Of a DNA stretch of 64,000 bases, positions 51,983 to 64,000 are shown piece by piece. The DNA lies in assembly GCF_002443255.2 (NCBI RefSeq), contig NW_019211458.1, forward strand, positions 33,227,288-33,291,287. Direction: 5' to 3'. Position 1 is the stretch's first letter, and each line of letters starts with the position of its first letter. Under the pieces are notes generated by a model. The model saw nothing but the letters and a program-made list of their open reading frames with translations. It was not told the origin of the DNA and did not search any database. The DNA comes from Varroa destructor (Eukaryota > Arthropoda > Arachnida > Mesostigmata > Varroidae). Made by a program: the position numbers and the translations under genes.

Positions 51983-53593
51983 GCAAGTCAGAGATCAAGG
52001 GCTTGCTAGCTCAAATCTATAGTATTGGCAACGCTAAGAACGTAAAATTTAAGCGATAATAATGAGCTCCCTCGTTTCACTATATTCGTTTATTGATGGA
52101 AAGAATGTGAACAAAGTATGATATGCCCTGGCTGTGTGGACGAGGTATCTGTAAAGAAAGTAGTCAGCCATCGTAGAGCGTTCAAGATAACGTATGCTAC
52201 GTAGTAGATGAGAAGTATAAGGCCAGCCACGTGGCAGCTATAGAGTTGAAGCCAAGCGTGACAACATGTGAGTTCCCCATATTGCTCAATCTTTCAATTA
52301 TGCTTATATACATATGCGTATATGCACACGAGTACAAAAAATAGAAGTACCTGAACGGACCGATCCTTTGTATATATATTGATTTTTATTTTCACCTACG
52401 CAATAATCGGATCGATTTTTTTTAAAAAATACTAATTTTGGAATCTTTTCAACTAACGCGTGGCTACCTATGTGAAATAGCAATTGCTGTTTGGACAGTT
52501 ATATCGATGCTGGTTTCTCCCAGCATATTTTGTAGCGAACATTCGTCCCTTTAGGTGCTCGGTCTCACTCCTATATTTATTCCCAACTATTACGATCATT
52601 TGCGTAAGAAGTTGATCTATACTTCAGTCTAATTTTACGAGTCATGTAGGGGTTGGGCGTGATTTTGTGCTCCATTTAATTATTTTAACGTCAACCTCAG
52701 TCTCCGATATTTCGGTGTTTCTCTACGGGACACTTTACGGTAAGGGATGTTATGTGGCTTGTATAAAACAAGAATTATGTCGTTGTGTCTAATCTTCTAT
52801 TCCAGTTATTGAATGGCGTATATTGGTCCTTTTTGATGCACCTTTTCCGCGGAACGTATTTTCTTGCGTATCGAATATTGATCATTTGAATTTCTTTTAC
52901 TAAGTAAGTTAGATAGGCAAAAATGCATTGGTGACGAATTTTTTTCGTATTGTAGTTTTTTTTTTAATAATCCCTCGAATGCCCTTCATATATGGCTAGC
53001 ACTTCGCTTTTCGTGTGTCTACGCACAATAACTGCGATGCTTAACCCCGATCCTTTGACGATATCAAAATAATGATAATGATGATTACTATTATATGTGT
53101 ATGCAGATGACCTCACTAGATCAGATCTTCAGTAATAACTTACAGATATTTTAGCGTTTTTCCGTCATTTAGCAAACAGTTCTCATTAGGCGATATTACT
53201 ACATCTGGTTACTTGTTTGATTCCTGACCACCTCCGTTGGGCTCTGTGTTTGTTTTGCCCCGAGTATCTAAATTGCGCTCTTTCGGCAGTGAATTCCCAA
53301 TACTTCATATTCGTTAAATTGGCGTTTTTGTCTCGCTGACTGTTCAGAATCCCTCTGTAAGATATCATTCTCAAACAGAATGGTAAAGTTATCTATATAC
53401 CTCGTCCCATTTTCTAGCTCTTGAATTTAGCTCTTACTTCTGCATATGTCTGATATAGCAATTCATTATTTGTGTTGTGTATATTAACGTAAAGCAGCTC
53501 CAGTGAACAGCGCTCGCGTTATACTATTGCCACGTTTGAGCTTATTACTATTACCTTGTCATCACAAGATAATTCCCTGTGCTGTTCCTGCAG

Positions 53594-53719
53594 CTATCGA
53601 TAAACTTCCCATAGAAGGAGCTGTCTTAGCGTTACTGTACACACCAGATACATCGAGACATGCTGCATTAAGAGGGCTACAGGCAGCTCTTTCCTACTGT
53701 GAATTTTGTCCTGTATATA
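53594..53719 (+). CDS. candidate exon running into the assembly gap
   Basis: A strong acceptor (CTGTGCTGTTCCTGCAG) is followed by a phase-1 open frame to the gap. It is leucine and alanine rich (includes HAALRGLQAALSYC). The end is unknown because of the N's. Its phase fits the EGF-like fragment at 51922-51982, which has a one-in-three chance of happening anyway. No family recognised. Confidence 0.22.
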
Positions 53720-53819
53720 NNNNNNNNNNNNNNNNNNNNNNNNNNNNNNNNNNNNNNNNNNNNNNNNNNNNNNNNNNNNNNNNNNNNNNNNNNNNNNNNN
53801 NNNNNNNNNNNNNNNNNNN
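53720..53819. other. assembly gap
   Basis: About 100 N's flanked by TATATA on the left and ATATAG on the right. The round size suggests a placeholder of unknown true length, probably over a TA repeat. Confidence 0.95.
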
Positions 53820-56800
53820 ATATAGAGAACCTTTCGTCTCTTGATTTCGTTTAAACCCGCTCATCATTTTCAGTTAAAAATTCTAACTCTAAAATTAATC
53901 ACAGGCACGCTTGTTGGTTCGCAATGTACCGTTGAAAGTTTAATTTTGCTTGCAGGTTGACGCAGATTGAAATTTACCAGTTTATTTTTAGGTGGTGAGA
54001 CCGTTGATCTGTAGGTGATTACAGCAAATTGGGAACTTCGATGCCAGCCGAAAATGAGCAGCAAAACGGGGCAAGAAAATAACCGGACGTCCGTACTTTT
54101 GAATTTGCATACAGATGTATTCAGTACTATAGCGAAATTAAATGCAAATGAAGACTCTCCGTTCTAACTCTCAGCCGGCCTGTCGAAGCTAATAGGTCGA
54201 AGGTAATAACGAAAATTCTGTTCAAAAGAGGTAAAACTAAATGTTGCTTGGACACGACACTGCTGTTTGGGGGGTAAAGCACAGGCCAATATCAGGAACA
54301 GATACCGGCCAACACGAACCGTTCCAGCTCTGACCTACATGCACGTGTTTATCGAAGTGTACCGATTGCCCTAGCGAACTTGTAAAGCATGGCCTGCGGG
54401 AGTTTTCTCAGCATCGGTTATACAGCCTAAAGTCTTAAAGAGGTGACGTTGATGCCCGAGGTGTTCTAAATACGAGAAAATAACCTACTCTGACCTTGGC
54501 CATCGAGTAGCTACAACAAATCGCTAATGTAAATTACAATCGATGTAAATGAAATTGTTGTAGACATAATTTTTTTTTTATTCTCCGTTTTTAACGCTAA
54601 CCACCACTGTGTAGACAAGTGTTCGAAATTACCTGTTCAATACGAAGTAAAATACTTTGATGTCTTTTAAAAAATCTATTTAACCCAGGCCTTACTGGAC
54701 TTGTCCGGGGTTTAGCTAAGAGAGTTATGGAACGGCATAGTAATCACCTGCCCTGCCTCTGCGGCATCATGATGATTATTCCGGCTACATGCTAAAAGAG
54801 ACGTCCATCAATCGCTCAGATCAGGCCATCGTTTGTGTATGTATACACAGTTACAACTGTAGTATGCGCCGTGATGGTGACCGCGCAGAGTGTAAATACA
54901 AAGCTTAACCAATCTATAAGCTACAGATAAAGTAATTGATGAAAGCAAAACTAGTTCTAATGCTTGGAGATATATTAGCTGTTTTTTTTTTTACTTAATC
55001 TTCGGTTTGATCTATGGTTTTGGACGAGAAGTACTGAAGACGTCCCGCCAACAATAATGCATACAATTATTGTGGTTTATGTACCTGGTACGGCCACAAC
55101 AATATATTTATTATGTATTTATTTATGTGTATCATAAAGTTTTTCTTTAGAGTGCAACCATTGCATATCTTCATAAACTCAACAAAGGTGATCATGATGA
55201 TAAGGCTGTATTATTTTTTCTACGCAATTAACAGCACTGATTTATTTTCACACATTGTTTTAAATAAAAAGTTACAGCTAGAAATAACAGAAGCGTTACG
55301 ATTCGTAGAAACAAACATCTATCTCCAATGCTAGATCTGCAACTTCTCTACAGAATTAAGAATACCTGCGCCTCAAAATCAAATTAAATACTCGCTACCG
55401 ACCCAGTCATTGACTGTACTACCACGATCGTCATTAGATTCCATCATCAGATAATCGAGCCGAAAAAAAATTAAGTTTTAAAGAAGCCAGGGCAAGCAGC
55501 CGTCTTAGAAGAAGGTTAGTTTTCATTTATTAAAGATTATACTACGTAATACTAAGCTCTGTTGGCCTTAGCCAGGTTCCGTGTCTGTCTCTCTTGTAAG
55601 CATAATGATTGAATGTGGCAGTTAACACCAAAATCTTTCTTGGTCAATGACAGTAATTAATCCTAATTTTCGATCTATTTCTACAACCTGTTCGTTCTAT
55701 GAGACTTCGAAAAAAGCCACGTTTGACAGAGTTGAAGATCCTTCATCTTTCTTTCTTTGACATCGTATACGATGTCAAAGAACAAACGACGTTACAAACG
55801 ACTAACGTTTTGGACAAAATTGATTGACTCCTGCTCTCAAATGCGAAGCTGATCCGTCCCTTGAAAGATGTTGGCTGCTTAAACCGTAAATCGGTTTCAT
55901 GCGAATACGCGTCACGCATTGTCGTTTCATGACAAGACGAGCTCACTACGTTGTTATAACCAGTATAGATTATATACGTCGGAGACCCACAAAGCGGCCT
56001 GCTTGTCCCCTATAAGTGTATACATATATCTTCCACGAGATCCATGTTAGTAACTACTCGGACTTCATTCTTTATACTGATGCTAAGCTGAGCTTTATTA
56101 TTGAGCCACATACTCCTCTGATCGGCACAATTAACTCTGACCTTGCAGGACCTGAAAAATGATTGAATGTAAACAATCCGTCGTAATGTAAACAACAATT
56201 TGTCAACTTTTACCTCACAGGGGCCGTATTGGCTATTCATAATTATTTTTTTGAGTCATTAACACTAATCATCGTAACGAATATCCCTATAATCGGAAAT
56301 TCCTCAAAATCAACTATTACCCTTCCCTCGCGTCATGCACGAATTTTCTACACGAGTTCTACACTTGTACTACGGTCATATCTCTACACATCATGAATAC
56401 TCAAGCTATTCCAATAATTTCAATCGTCGTTCAAGTTCTGTTATCCGGGTTATTCTATAAAAGACAAATGTAAATCTACGTAAATTCATGTGGAACACGT
56501 AAAATTACATTACACGTAAACCGTGTAAGCCAAAGCATATGGTATGTGCAGTGTACTGAGTCATGGCAGTATTATAATACATGTTATAGGTTTTTATACA
56601 TCAGTATAAATGCGCATAACGTTAGGGACATTACGCTGCCAGGATGATGCAGATGCTGCTCTCATCCGTTCTAGGCGACTAAGGCTCAACAAGGCTGTTG
56701 CGGGTCAATCATCCTTGTTGAATTGTACTAAAATTGGTATATATATTACATACGGTTATCGGTCTATAAAACAGGCAGAAGTGAAAGAACTATAAGGATC

Positions 56801-57949
56801 GTTGGAAACCGATGATTTCTACGCCATTTGATACATAGGTAATGCTGAGCCTGATAGCATGAACCTTGGGAATGGAAAAATCAATAGAACACCTATCTCC
56901 TTGTTTAAAAGAAAGACACCTTCTTTTAAAACTTACGTATCTTGCGTTTTATTGAATTGTTTCGCTTCAACGTAGGCTTACGTACTGATCACACGTTCGA
57001 GGTAGGGTCTAACCGCACCTGAACTATACATAGGTAAAAGTAACTTACCTAAGCGTTAGACAGACAACCAGTCAGAGTAAAATGATAATATTATAGGTAG
57101 ATAGATAAACACACAAATCTACCTAGAACTAACTCCTGGACTTACTACTGTCTCAAGTAGAATATTTAAGAGAGATACACTTTACTCTATACACAGTCCT
57201 TCTAAACTATACTATCTCTTCCGCGTATGTGATTTGTCACTTAGGGAACTTTATTTGATAGTACTAAGGTGAGAGGTTTACTTTAATTTTTAATGTATTT
57301 GGCGCCAATTGATCTAATTTATGAAATCGAGATTAGGATTAGTATGACGTCTGAATATTTTTCCAGCGTTCATCAATGCTATTATAATGTGATATTTGTG
57401 AAGCACGCCTTAGAACAGGTATCTGTAAAGATTAAAGGTATGTTTCCTTTTATCAGTCCAGCAGGATCACTCCGCTACCATCAGATGGTGATCAATGAGG
57501 CAAGCGAACGTTTAGCTGTTACGCAGACTGAAGTTCCAGCTTGCCAAATCATATCTTCAATATCCGAATCTATCCACAGTCAAAACACGTACATATGATC
57601 TCGCTATTTGTTTAGACCTTGTACTACCTGAATTGAAGGCGTGTGCTTCTTTAAATAATTTTCATTTTACAGATTCGAATATCACAATACGCCCTTTTGG
57701 CGTGATACATTCTTTTTAAACCGATAAGAAGTCACGCGAGCTACTTAGATCAATCATCAGATTATTACTTTTAAATTTCTTGGTCATTTTCTTCATCTGA
57801 ATACTTATAAATGTTCTGAGAAGTGACGCTATTCATAGCTCTATATCGGATATATTCTAATTCTACGAGGTGAGAAGTCAGTAGGTTTTTGTACAGTATA
57901 CTGAAGTCCTTTTCGATTTTTGCAATAACTGTGTCTGCCTCTAAATTTC
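53820..57949. other. gene-free stretch with a perfect palindrome
   Basis: No exon supported. Its notable element is a 30-bp palindrome at 55753-55782. The frames at 55743-55946 and 57293-57598 have no splice or start context that I trust. Confidence 0.35.
55753..55782. repeat. 30-bp perfect palindrome
   Basis: Arms TTCTTTGACATCGTA and TACGATGTCAAAGAA meet with no spacer. Symmetry stops exactly at both ends. Directly to the right ACAAACGAC repeats with a short spacer. Confidence 0.9.
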
Positions 57950-58095
57950 AAGTTTAAGCATTTCATCAGACAGCTGGCTCCCAGCACGAAACGAAGTTCG
58001 TCTATGCCGGGTTCGAACCTAGGCGACAACGTGTCTCTAAGGCTCGCAGGCAGACATGTCACTTACCGGGCTATCACAGCAAGTTCGTCTTCCTA
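57950..58095 (-). mobile_element. tRNA-derived SINE-like element
   Basis: The minus strand reads a possible A box (ATAGCCCGGTAAGTG), then CTGCCTGCGAGCC, then a perfect B box in AGGTTCGAACCCGGC, followed by a 3' body with TTCGTTTCGTGCTGGGAGCC. A to B box spacing is close to that of a tRNA but the arms do not fold as a functional tRNA. The related copy at 48172-48270 shows it is a repeat and not a single tRNA pseudogene. Confidence 0.6.
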
Positions 58096-61000
58096 TAATA
58101 CGTAGACTTGCTGGTAAGCTGTGAGGCGCGAAAAAGTAACGACATTGCCAAACTGCTAGCAGCTTCAATTTGTGTGTAAAATGTATGTCCTAATAATAGG
58201 GTCGCCTCCATCCGTACACTATTCGCACTATAGATCATTATAATTCTTTTATTAGCAAGTACAGTCAGAAGCGGCTTACGGTCTGTTTGGCAAATACGTT
58301 TCACCTCTAGGAGGGAATCGTTGAGACGTAGACACAATTGGATGATCTACTGCTGCGGTGGATCACCCTCTCAGCGTGATCTGGGTAGCGATCTGAAATC
58401 ACTGTACCCGTATTAGCTGGCATCAGATGCTACAGTCGTGAAAAGTTTGAGCAGAAGAGACGTTGTCTTGCGTTTTTATAACCACTTTATGGTAATGGGT
58501 GACCATTCCTAATAACAATTTTAACACTAAAGTATTCTCGGTTAGTAGCATATTTAGTATAGCATCAATTTTATTTGGATTTTGTATCGTCAGTAGTAAT
58601 ACAGCCCAAATAAATGACTGACGCTTAAACGAATTTATATTTCTTAAGAGAATGAACAATTTCGAATTATGGTCCAAATGACTAATATTAGGTCCGTTAT
58701 CAGCTTACGTAACAGTAGCAGTAACAATACCATCTAGGTAGGCTGATATCTTTGTTAGGAAGGTTACGCATAACTTCTTGACAAATGGCAGGGGGCAACT
58801 TTGTTTCTGAAAAAAAGCTAGTTGTATCAATATAAACTTCTGTAATTATTGCTTTTGACCCTTCGGCCTATATTTGATGTGACGATATCTACGACCGAAG
58901 GATATTTTTAGCTATTTAAGGTCGTAATAAATAATGATTTGGCCTCAGTAATAAACAGAAGTAAAATTTCACTAAGAATGTTCGAAAAATTTACACATAA
59001 CCTAACCTCTCATTTTATGTATTTCTAATAGAAACCCTTGTTGTTCCATATCATATTGATAATATACTGTAATTAGTCGGTTGAGCCTTTATGAGGATTT
59101 CCCATGCACCTAATTTAATCTGACAAAGCTTTAGTATATTTATTGACCATTCTAGAGAAAGTCTGAAAAAATCATTCTAGAAAATAGTATTTCATTTCAG
59201 TTGGTTTCAGTTTCTCCGAGAAGTTTTTTTTAAGAGTCGATTTACTCTCAAATGTCACAATTTCAATTATGTCTTCTGAATCGTACGCCATATTAGCTGT
59301 CCTTTTGAGTGTGAACCACGCAGTATTCACCATGATGGTTTCAGAAATTAATAGTAGAAAATCCTAAGCAATTTCTGTTTGAGTATTTTCTAGACCTAAG
59401 TGAATAAGCCTATTTTGTCCCGAAAGCCTATGGTAGTGATATCTGACTCAGTAGCTTATCTATATGTGTTCTGTATAGAAATGGTTTTATAAGTCCTTTT
59501 GTTAAACGCTGTTTCAGTATACGTTGGACACTGCTTCATATAGTCAACGGTTTCGACTGTTCAAAAAATTCAGGTGGTAACTTTTCTAGTCTGACATATG
59601 GCTGGGTACAAAAACTTTAGAAAATACCTTAAAAACATAATTTACTTGTGACTAGAGAATCGCTTTACATTAGCCTGTCATGTTTCAAATGTAGCACCTG
59701 CGTTTTGCTCTGGATATTATAAAACCATCTTCTCTTTACAGGTTTTTTTCATGATCAATACCTACGCCAACCTACGAAAGTGATTAATCTTCTATTCATC
59801 GAGTGTAGTCGCCCTCAGTAACATATGTAGTCCTGAGAACGGACAGACAGGCTGTGGCCAAACAATGTCCTTAAATACGTCACGCTTCCGGCAAGATTCA
59901 CCTGGGCTGGAAGTGTGAGCAACATGTAAGAATTGTATCTATCAAAATAGCATTGGTCGGGTTTCAGTACAACCAAATAATTCTTGTCTTCGTCAGATAT
60001 ATGCCTTTTTTACCTAGGACGTTCGCACACGTGGGTGCGTGCGTGCTCATTCCTAGGATCACGTAGAGACGTTGCTATTTAGTGAAATATCCCAGTAAAA
60101 TCGTACCGTTTGCTAATGGTTATTGCATTCCAAGCATTAGATCTCGTTTTTCTTGGCCCATAAGTATTTTTTTCGGTTTTGTATATATTTTATTTAGTTC
60201 GTGGCCTTATAGCACAAACACCTTGTATTACAGCGGAATCGATAACACCGATACAAGAATAAAATTATTATAAAAGTATTATAACAAACGCAAAGCACAG
60301 GCTTTGAAGCCCTTTTTTCATCTCATCGCCCTTGAATTATTTAGGCAATTGGCAGCAGTTTAAAACAGAATAATAATTTTGTAGTCGAATGAACATAACT
60401 AAAATAAACCTCAGATTTTAACCAACACTATACGTGTATACCACACAATTATATGTCCACAGCAAAAATATTCTAATCTATAAAGAACACTTCTGAGAGT
60501 TGCTAAGCGATGTCTTTATAAATGAAGAGATTCCAACTTTAGGCATGTGTACGACCATTGTAGTATTGCGTGCCGTAAGTATGCCGTTACAAGTATATTC
60601 AGTCGTTATCATCGACCTAATAAATCTTTGGGATTGCGCACGATTGGGTCAGGATACGAGCTTTTATAGCACTTAAAATTAACTTGTTTGGGCTCGTCTT
60701 GCTGGGCGATAATTCGCTGCACCACTAGGACATATGTTACGACATGTGGGTGGTAATTTAGAGCTCTGCATTCTTATATTAGCTTTTTTACATCTCTACA
60801 TTTTAGTTCAGTCGGCCAGGGCACGACGGGTAAATGCCGCTTTTCTCAGACAATTAAAATGATACCTTTTTCCTTCTATCGCCGAATTAAAAACAAAAAA
60901 AAAACAGTTAAACTATGTGTAGCCTTGCGCAAATTTCGTTCAAGTCGGCTTCTGGTTTGTATAATACAAATAGCTCTTTTTTTCATAGGAGCACTCTTAA

Positions 61001-62654
61001 TGACACAAGGGAATAAGCTCTTAAAATCTGACGCTGAATAAATCTGCGCGACTGCTTCGAGTAATATATTGAGCGTGCCTATAGAGTCTTACTGTCCCGC
61101 GGTCATGCACTATATAAGTAAAGCAAAAGTACGTTTCATCTCGTTAGCATTAATTAAGGTATTTAGCTTGGTTGCGTAAAGAGATGTGTTGGTTTCAGTC
61201 CATGTAGCTAGAATTCTCTTTTAGGTTTGTCGTCTGCTACTTCTTTAAACAAATTACGTACGGCATTTCTTCGAAAAATTTTCGCATCACATAATTAAGC
61301 CGTCATTGTTCTAACAAACAGCGACTAAGAAACATCATATTTTGATCAACGTAACTCATATCTGGATAGCATGATACTTTTGCGGAAAAGCTCGAAAAAT
61401 TAGGACTTATTCTTAGTACACAGATAACCAAAAAAAACACTTGTAATTCACATTGGTTAAAGGTCTTTTCGTGAGCGAAAAGTTCAAGAGTATAATTATG
61501 CAAAAACAATACGTCCTGCCGGGGCTAGTATTAGCATGTTGCTCAATCAAAGGACTGGGACCAAATATACTGTTCTATAATTTTGCTGTCCCTACTTACG
61601 CAGCTAGTGGCATTGTTCGTTACTGTTGAACTCTCGTCATTTATAGGTGCAGGTCAAGACCTTAATGTGTTTCGCAAGTACGCAGCTATTAATTTGTATT
61701 TAGCCCAAGGCTAAAGCCGGACCTAGTCGCTGGTTTAAGGCGAATTGAGCCCTAAGCGTAATATTCTCTAAGAGATTTATAATAACTAACATATGCGATA
61801 CTGTGTTAGGTAAGCGTAGTACTCTATTACCTGCATTCTTGTTACTATATATGGCGTTGGCAATCTACTGGGAATTCTCCGTCGCCAGCACATTCCTTGC
61901 GGTACATTTTCCTACCTTCCAAGTCTTTTTCGCCGCCTAAAGACGCAGAGCATGGTGAGTCGGTAATAGTCGGCAACACTGACTTCCGTATGATCTGAAT
62001 AAAGAAGTTCAAGCACTACGGGTAATCGGTGTCCTCCTTCCTACTTAGCAGTGGAAGTTAAACGTTCAATATATTCGCGTCACAATAAAAATCGGTCGGG
62101 TGCTTCCCTCAGTATATTTACACCACAATTTATAAGGTATCAGTGTCGTCGGATAGAACACATACAACAATACGCATTTATGATTGATTTGTTCAGTATC
62201 AGTCCTTACCTACCGCGGCTAGCACACGCCAGTTGGATCGCGCAGGACACCGCAACACGATGCTAAATACAAATCGAATTCATGGCTTCTATTCAAATAT
62301 ATTATTAATATAAAAGGGCCTACGAGACCTCTTGCCTCCGCCTGTCGACTCAATGTAACGGGACGTCGCCCGACCCTCTATCCGGCCTGATATAATGACG
62401 TCTCCGAAAGATATTACTGTCCGTCTCTGCAAATTGAATGAAGATACTGGTTCTACAATTAAGGGAATGTTGTAGAAACCGAAACAAACGATAGTGCAAG
62501 ATTCTATGGCGCGAGGTCTGGGCTATAAGGCAGATGCATTAAAATTTTCCACCCAAATTCCATGAATTTTTGCCGGCTAACTACGGACGTGTATTACCTG
62601 GTGTTGTCAAGGTGAAAGGCGACGTCATATTTTTTCACTAGCTGTGGTAGACTA
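58096..62654. other. gene-free stretch
   Basis: AT-rich, with short frames only. A tRNA-arm-like TAGTTCAGTCGGCCAGGGC near 60806 has no matching B box. Nothing else supported. Confidence 0.3.
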
Positions 62655-62790
62655 TTTTCGATGTTAGTCGTTGACAGCCGAAATCCCAATCGATTGTTTT
62701 GTCAAGCGGAAACAACTCATAGCGCGCGCTTTCTTTTCACTCGCACGAAACGTATACCAAACGTATTTTCTTTGATCTTAGCCTGGGTTT
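62655..62790 (+). repeat. unclassified dispersed repeat, copy 3
   Basis: CGTTGACAGCCGAAATCCCA, then TTGTTTTGTCAAGCGGAAAC and onward, matches the second half of the minus-strand copy at 21590-21745, continuing through ATACCAAACGTATTTTCTTT. No coding potential is inferred from the frame it opens. Confidence 0.5.
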
Positions 62791-63314
62791 TTCCACAGAT
62801 CGTTAAGCATTTTTTCTTTTTTTTTTTTGTTTCATTTGCTTATTGCACGTTGTGATGGTCTATCTTTTATCATCCGTGATCAACAACTCCAGAAATGACT
62901 CAATTTCGTTGCGTTTCCGTGAAGTCCCGTAGATAAACTTACGATCGGCTGAATCCTTTAGCGTATATTCATGAAATATACGCGTCAAACTTTCCTTTAT
63001 AACTAGCTTGCTTTAAATGATTCAAAATGTTTTGCTATTCGCCGTGGGTATTCACGTTCTTAACTTTTTTGTACTAGGAAATCATCCTTCGCAGTGAAAT
63101 ATTCGAGCGAAAGAGCCATATTAGGACATTTTTTTTTTTATAACGATTATTGACTACACCTAGCACAATTATTTATGAGCTTTTTAGTTTTTTTTTTATG
63201 GGCAGTATTTGTTGAACTAGAATTATAAGATTTTTGCAGAACTTTCACCCATATCTATGGCGTCCTATTTTACGCCTAAGTAAAAGCATTCCGACATTTT
63301 TAGCGTGTCCTATT

Positions 63315-63438
63315 ATGGCCGAATTTCAGCGTTCAAGTGACACCAACGGTGACCCGGCGCGATCTTCTTTTTATCTGCAGTCTAGCTATAAAGGGGATGA
63401 ACACCTTCTCGACAACTGCATGCGAAAAGCATGCAATG
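63315..63438 (+). CDS. candidate first coding exon of a gene leaving the window
   Basis: Acceptor AGATTTTTGCAG at 63238 is followed by about 76 nt of leader and ATG at 63315 (ATGGCC, favourable +4 G). The frame runs 41 codons to AATG then GTATAA, ending in phase 1. The reading starts MAEFQRSSDTNGD and ends with CMRKACN, a hydrophilic N-terminus. A second acceptor at 63477 would give a 39-nt intron, too short to accept. No family recognised. Confidence 0.3.
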
Positions 63439-64000
63439 GTATAAATAAAAGTTACTGTTAAATGGACCATTTTTCAGCGTGGTTTGCTCACACACAAAAG
63501 GTCATTGAAGCCAGCGGGATCGGACGGAATATAGCAACGACAACGTTTCGATATAGGCAAAGACGTGAACACGCTATAAAAATGTAATATAAACGGCTAT
63601 AGCTGGTAAAAAATAGATATCTATATGTCGGTTTGTTTAACCTTAGCCCACTTTCTCGGTCAGAATGTTGTTATGCGTGAAACACAATGAGGATTCTGCC
63701 GTATAGCTGGACTACCTTCCTAGTTCTGTGTATCGACTATATTCTACACATGAGTTTCTTCATTTCCGTTATTATAACCATTATTACTATTACCACCAGA
63801 TTGTCCTAACGTCGAGTCCCTTTTTGCGCTTTCAATCTCTCTTTTCTCTTAACTCTTGCTGAATGCTACATATCTGCTAGCTGCCTTAGTGTGTAGAGGG
63901 GTGCTGGAAATGCTACTGGAGTTAACTGACTATCTTGCGTTGTGTTATCTCCCATCGGTGGTAATAGTGTTCTGTAGTAGATACCTTCTTATCCATTGCT

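Noticed and set aside
57293..57598. 101-residue plus-strand frame
   Set aside because: No recognised family and no supporting signals.
57950..58095. Functional tRNA gene
   Set aside because: The B box is perfect but the A box is off consensus and the arms do not fold; a related copy nearby points to a SINE.
63439..63477. 39-nt intron joining the 63315-63438 exon to an open frame at 63478
   Set aside because: Too short for a normal spliceosomal intron.
1..64000. CRISPR array, bacterial operon, rRNA, or a transposase or reverse transcriptase gene
   Set aside because: No regularly spaced repeats, no compact gene strings, and no recognised catalytic motifs on either strand.

Overview
The window looks like nuclear DNA from an AT-rich animal genome, most likely an arthropod; a parasitiform mite is my guess from gene style and base composition, not something I could test. 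Genes are split by short GT-AG introns, intergenic DNA is long and AT-rich with many TA, AAT, TAG and GGAT microsatellites, and one assembly gap of N's sits at about 53720-53819. I see no bacterial operon, rRNA or CRISPR array.

Four loci are well supported. Two tandem genes on the minus strand (2825-4857 and 9188-11313) each encode a 266-residue ELOVL fatty-acid elongase. Their four coding exons have identical lengths (261, 217, 228, 95 nt) and identical phases. A third minus-strand gene (16873-19029) encodes a 454-residue type I membrane protein with signal peptide, cysteine-rich region, two fibronectin-III-like domains, one membrane span and a short tail. A plus-strand gene ending at 42377 encodes a long coiled-coil protein; its last five exons are firm and two more upstream (37307-37388, 39092-39180) fit in phase.

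About ten further places carry single exons or small gene models with good splice signals and protein-like reading, but I recognise no family. They are listed at low confidence: 13085-13437 with 15120-15580, 22551-22625, 25962-27071, 27452-27608, 31137-31265, 33953-34596, 35502-35880, 51922-51982 (EGF-like fragment), 53594-53719 and 63315-63438.

The rest is gene-poor. It holds two related tRNA-derived SINE-like copies (about 48172-48270 and 57950-58095), a three-copy unclassified dispersed repeat (about 13.97, 21.6 and 62.7 kb), perfect hairpins and a 30-bp perfect palindrome. The two elongases probably act in the same ER pathway; no other functional link between neighbours is visible.
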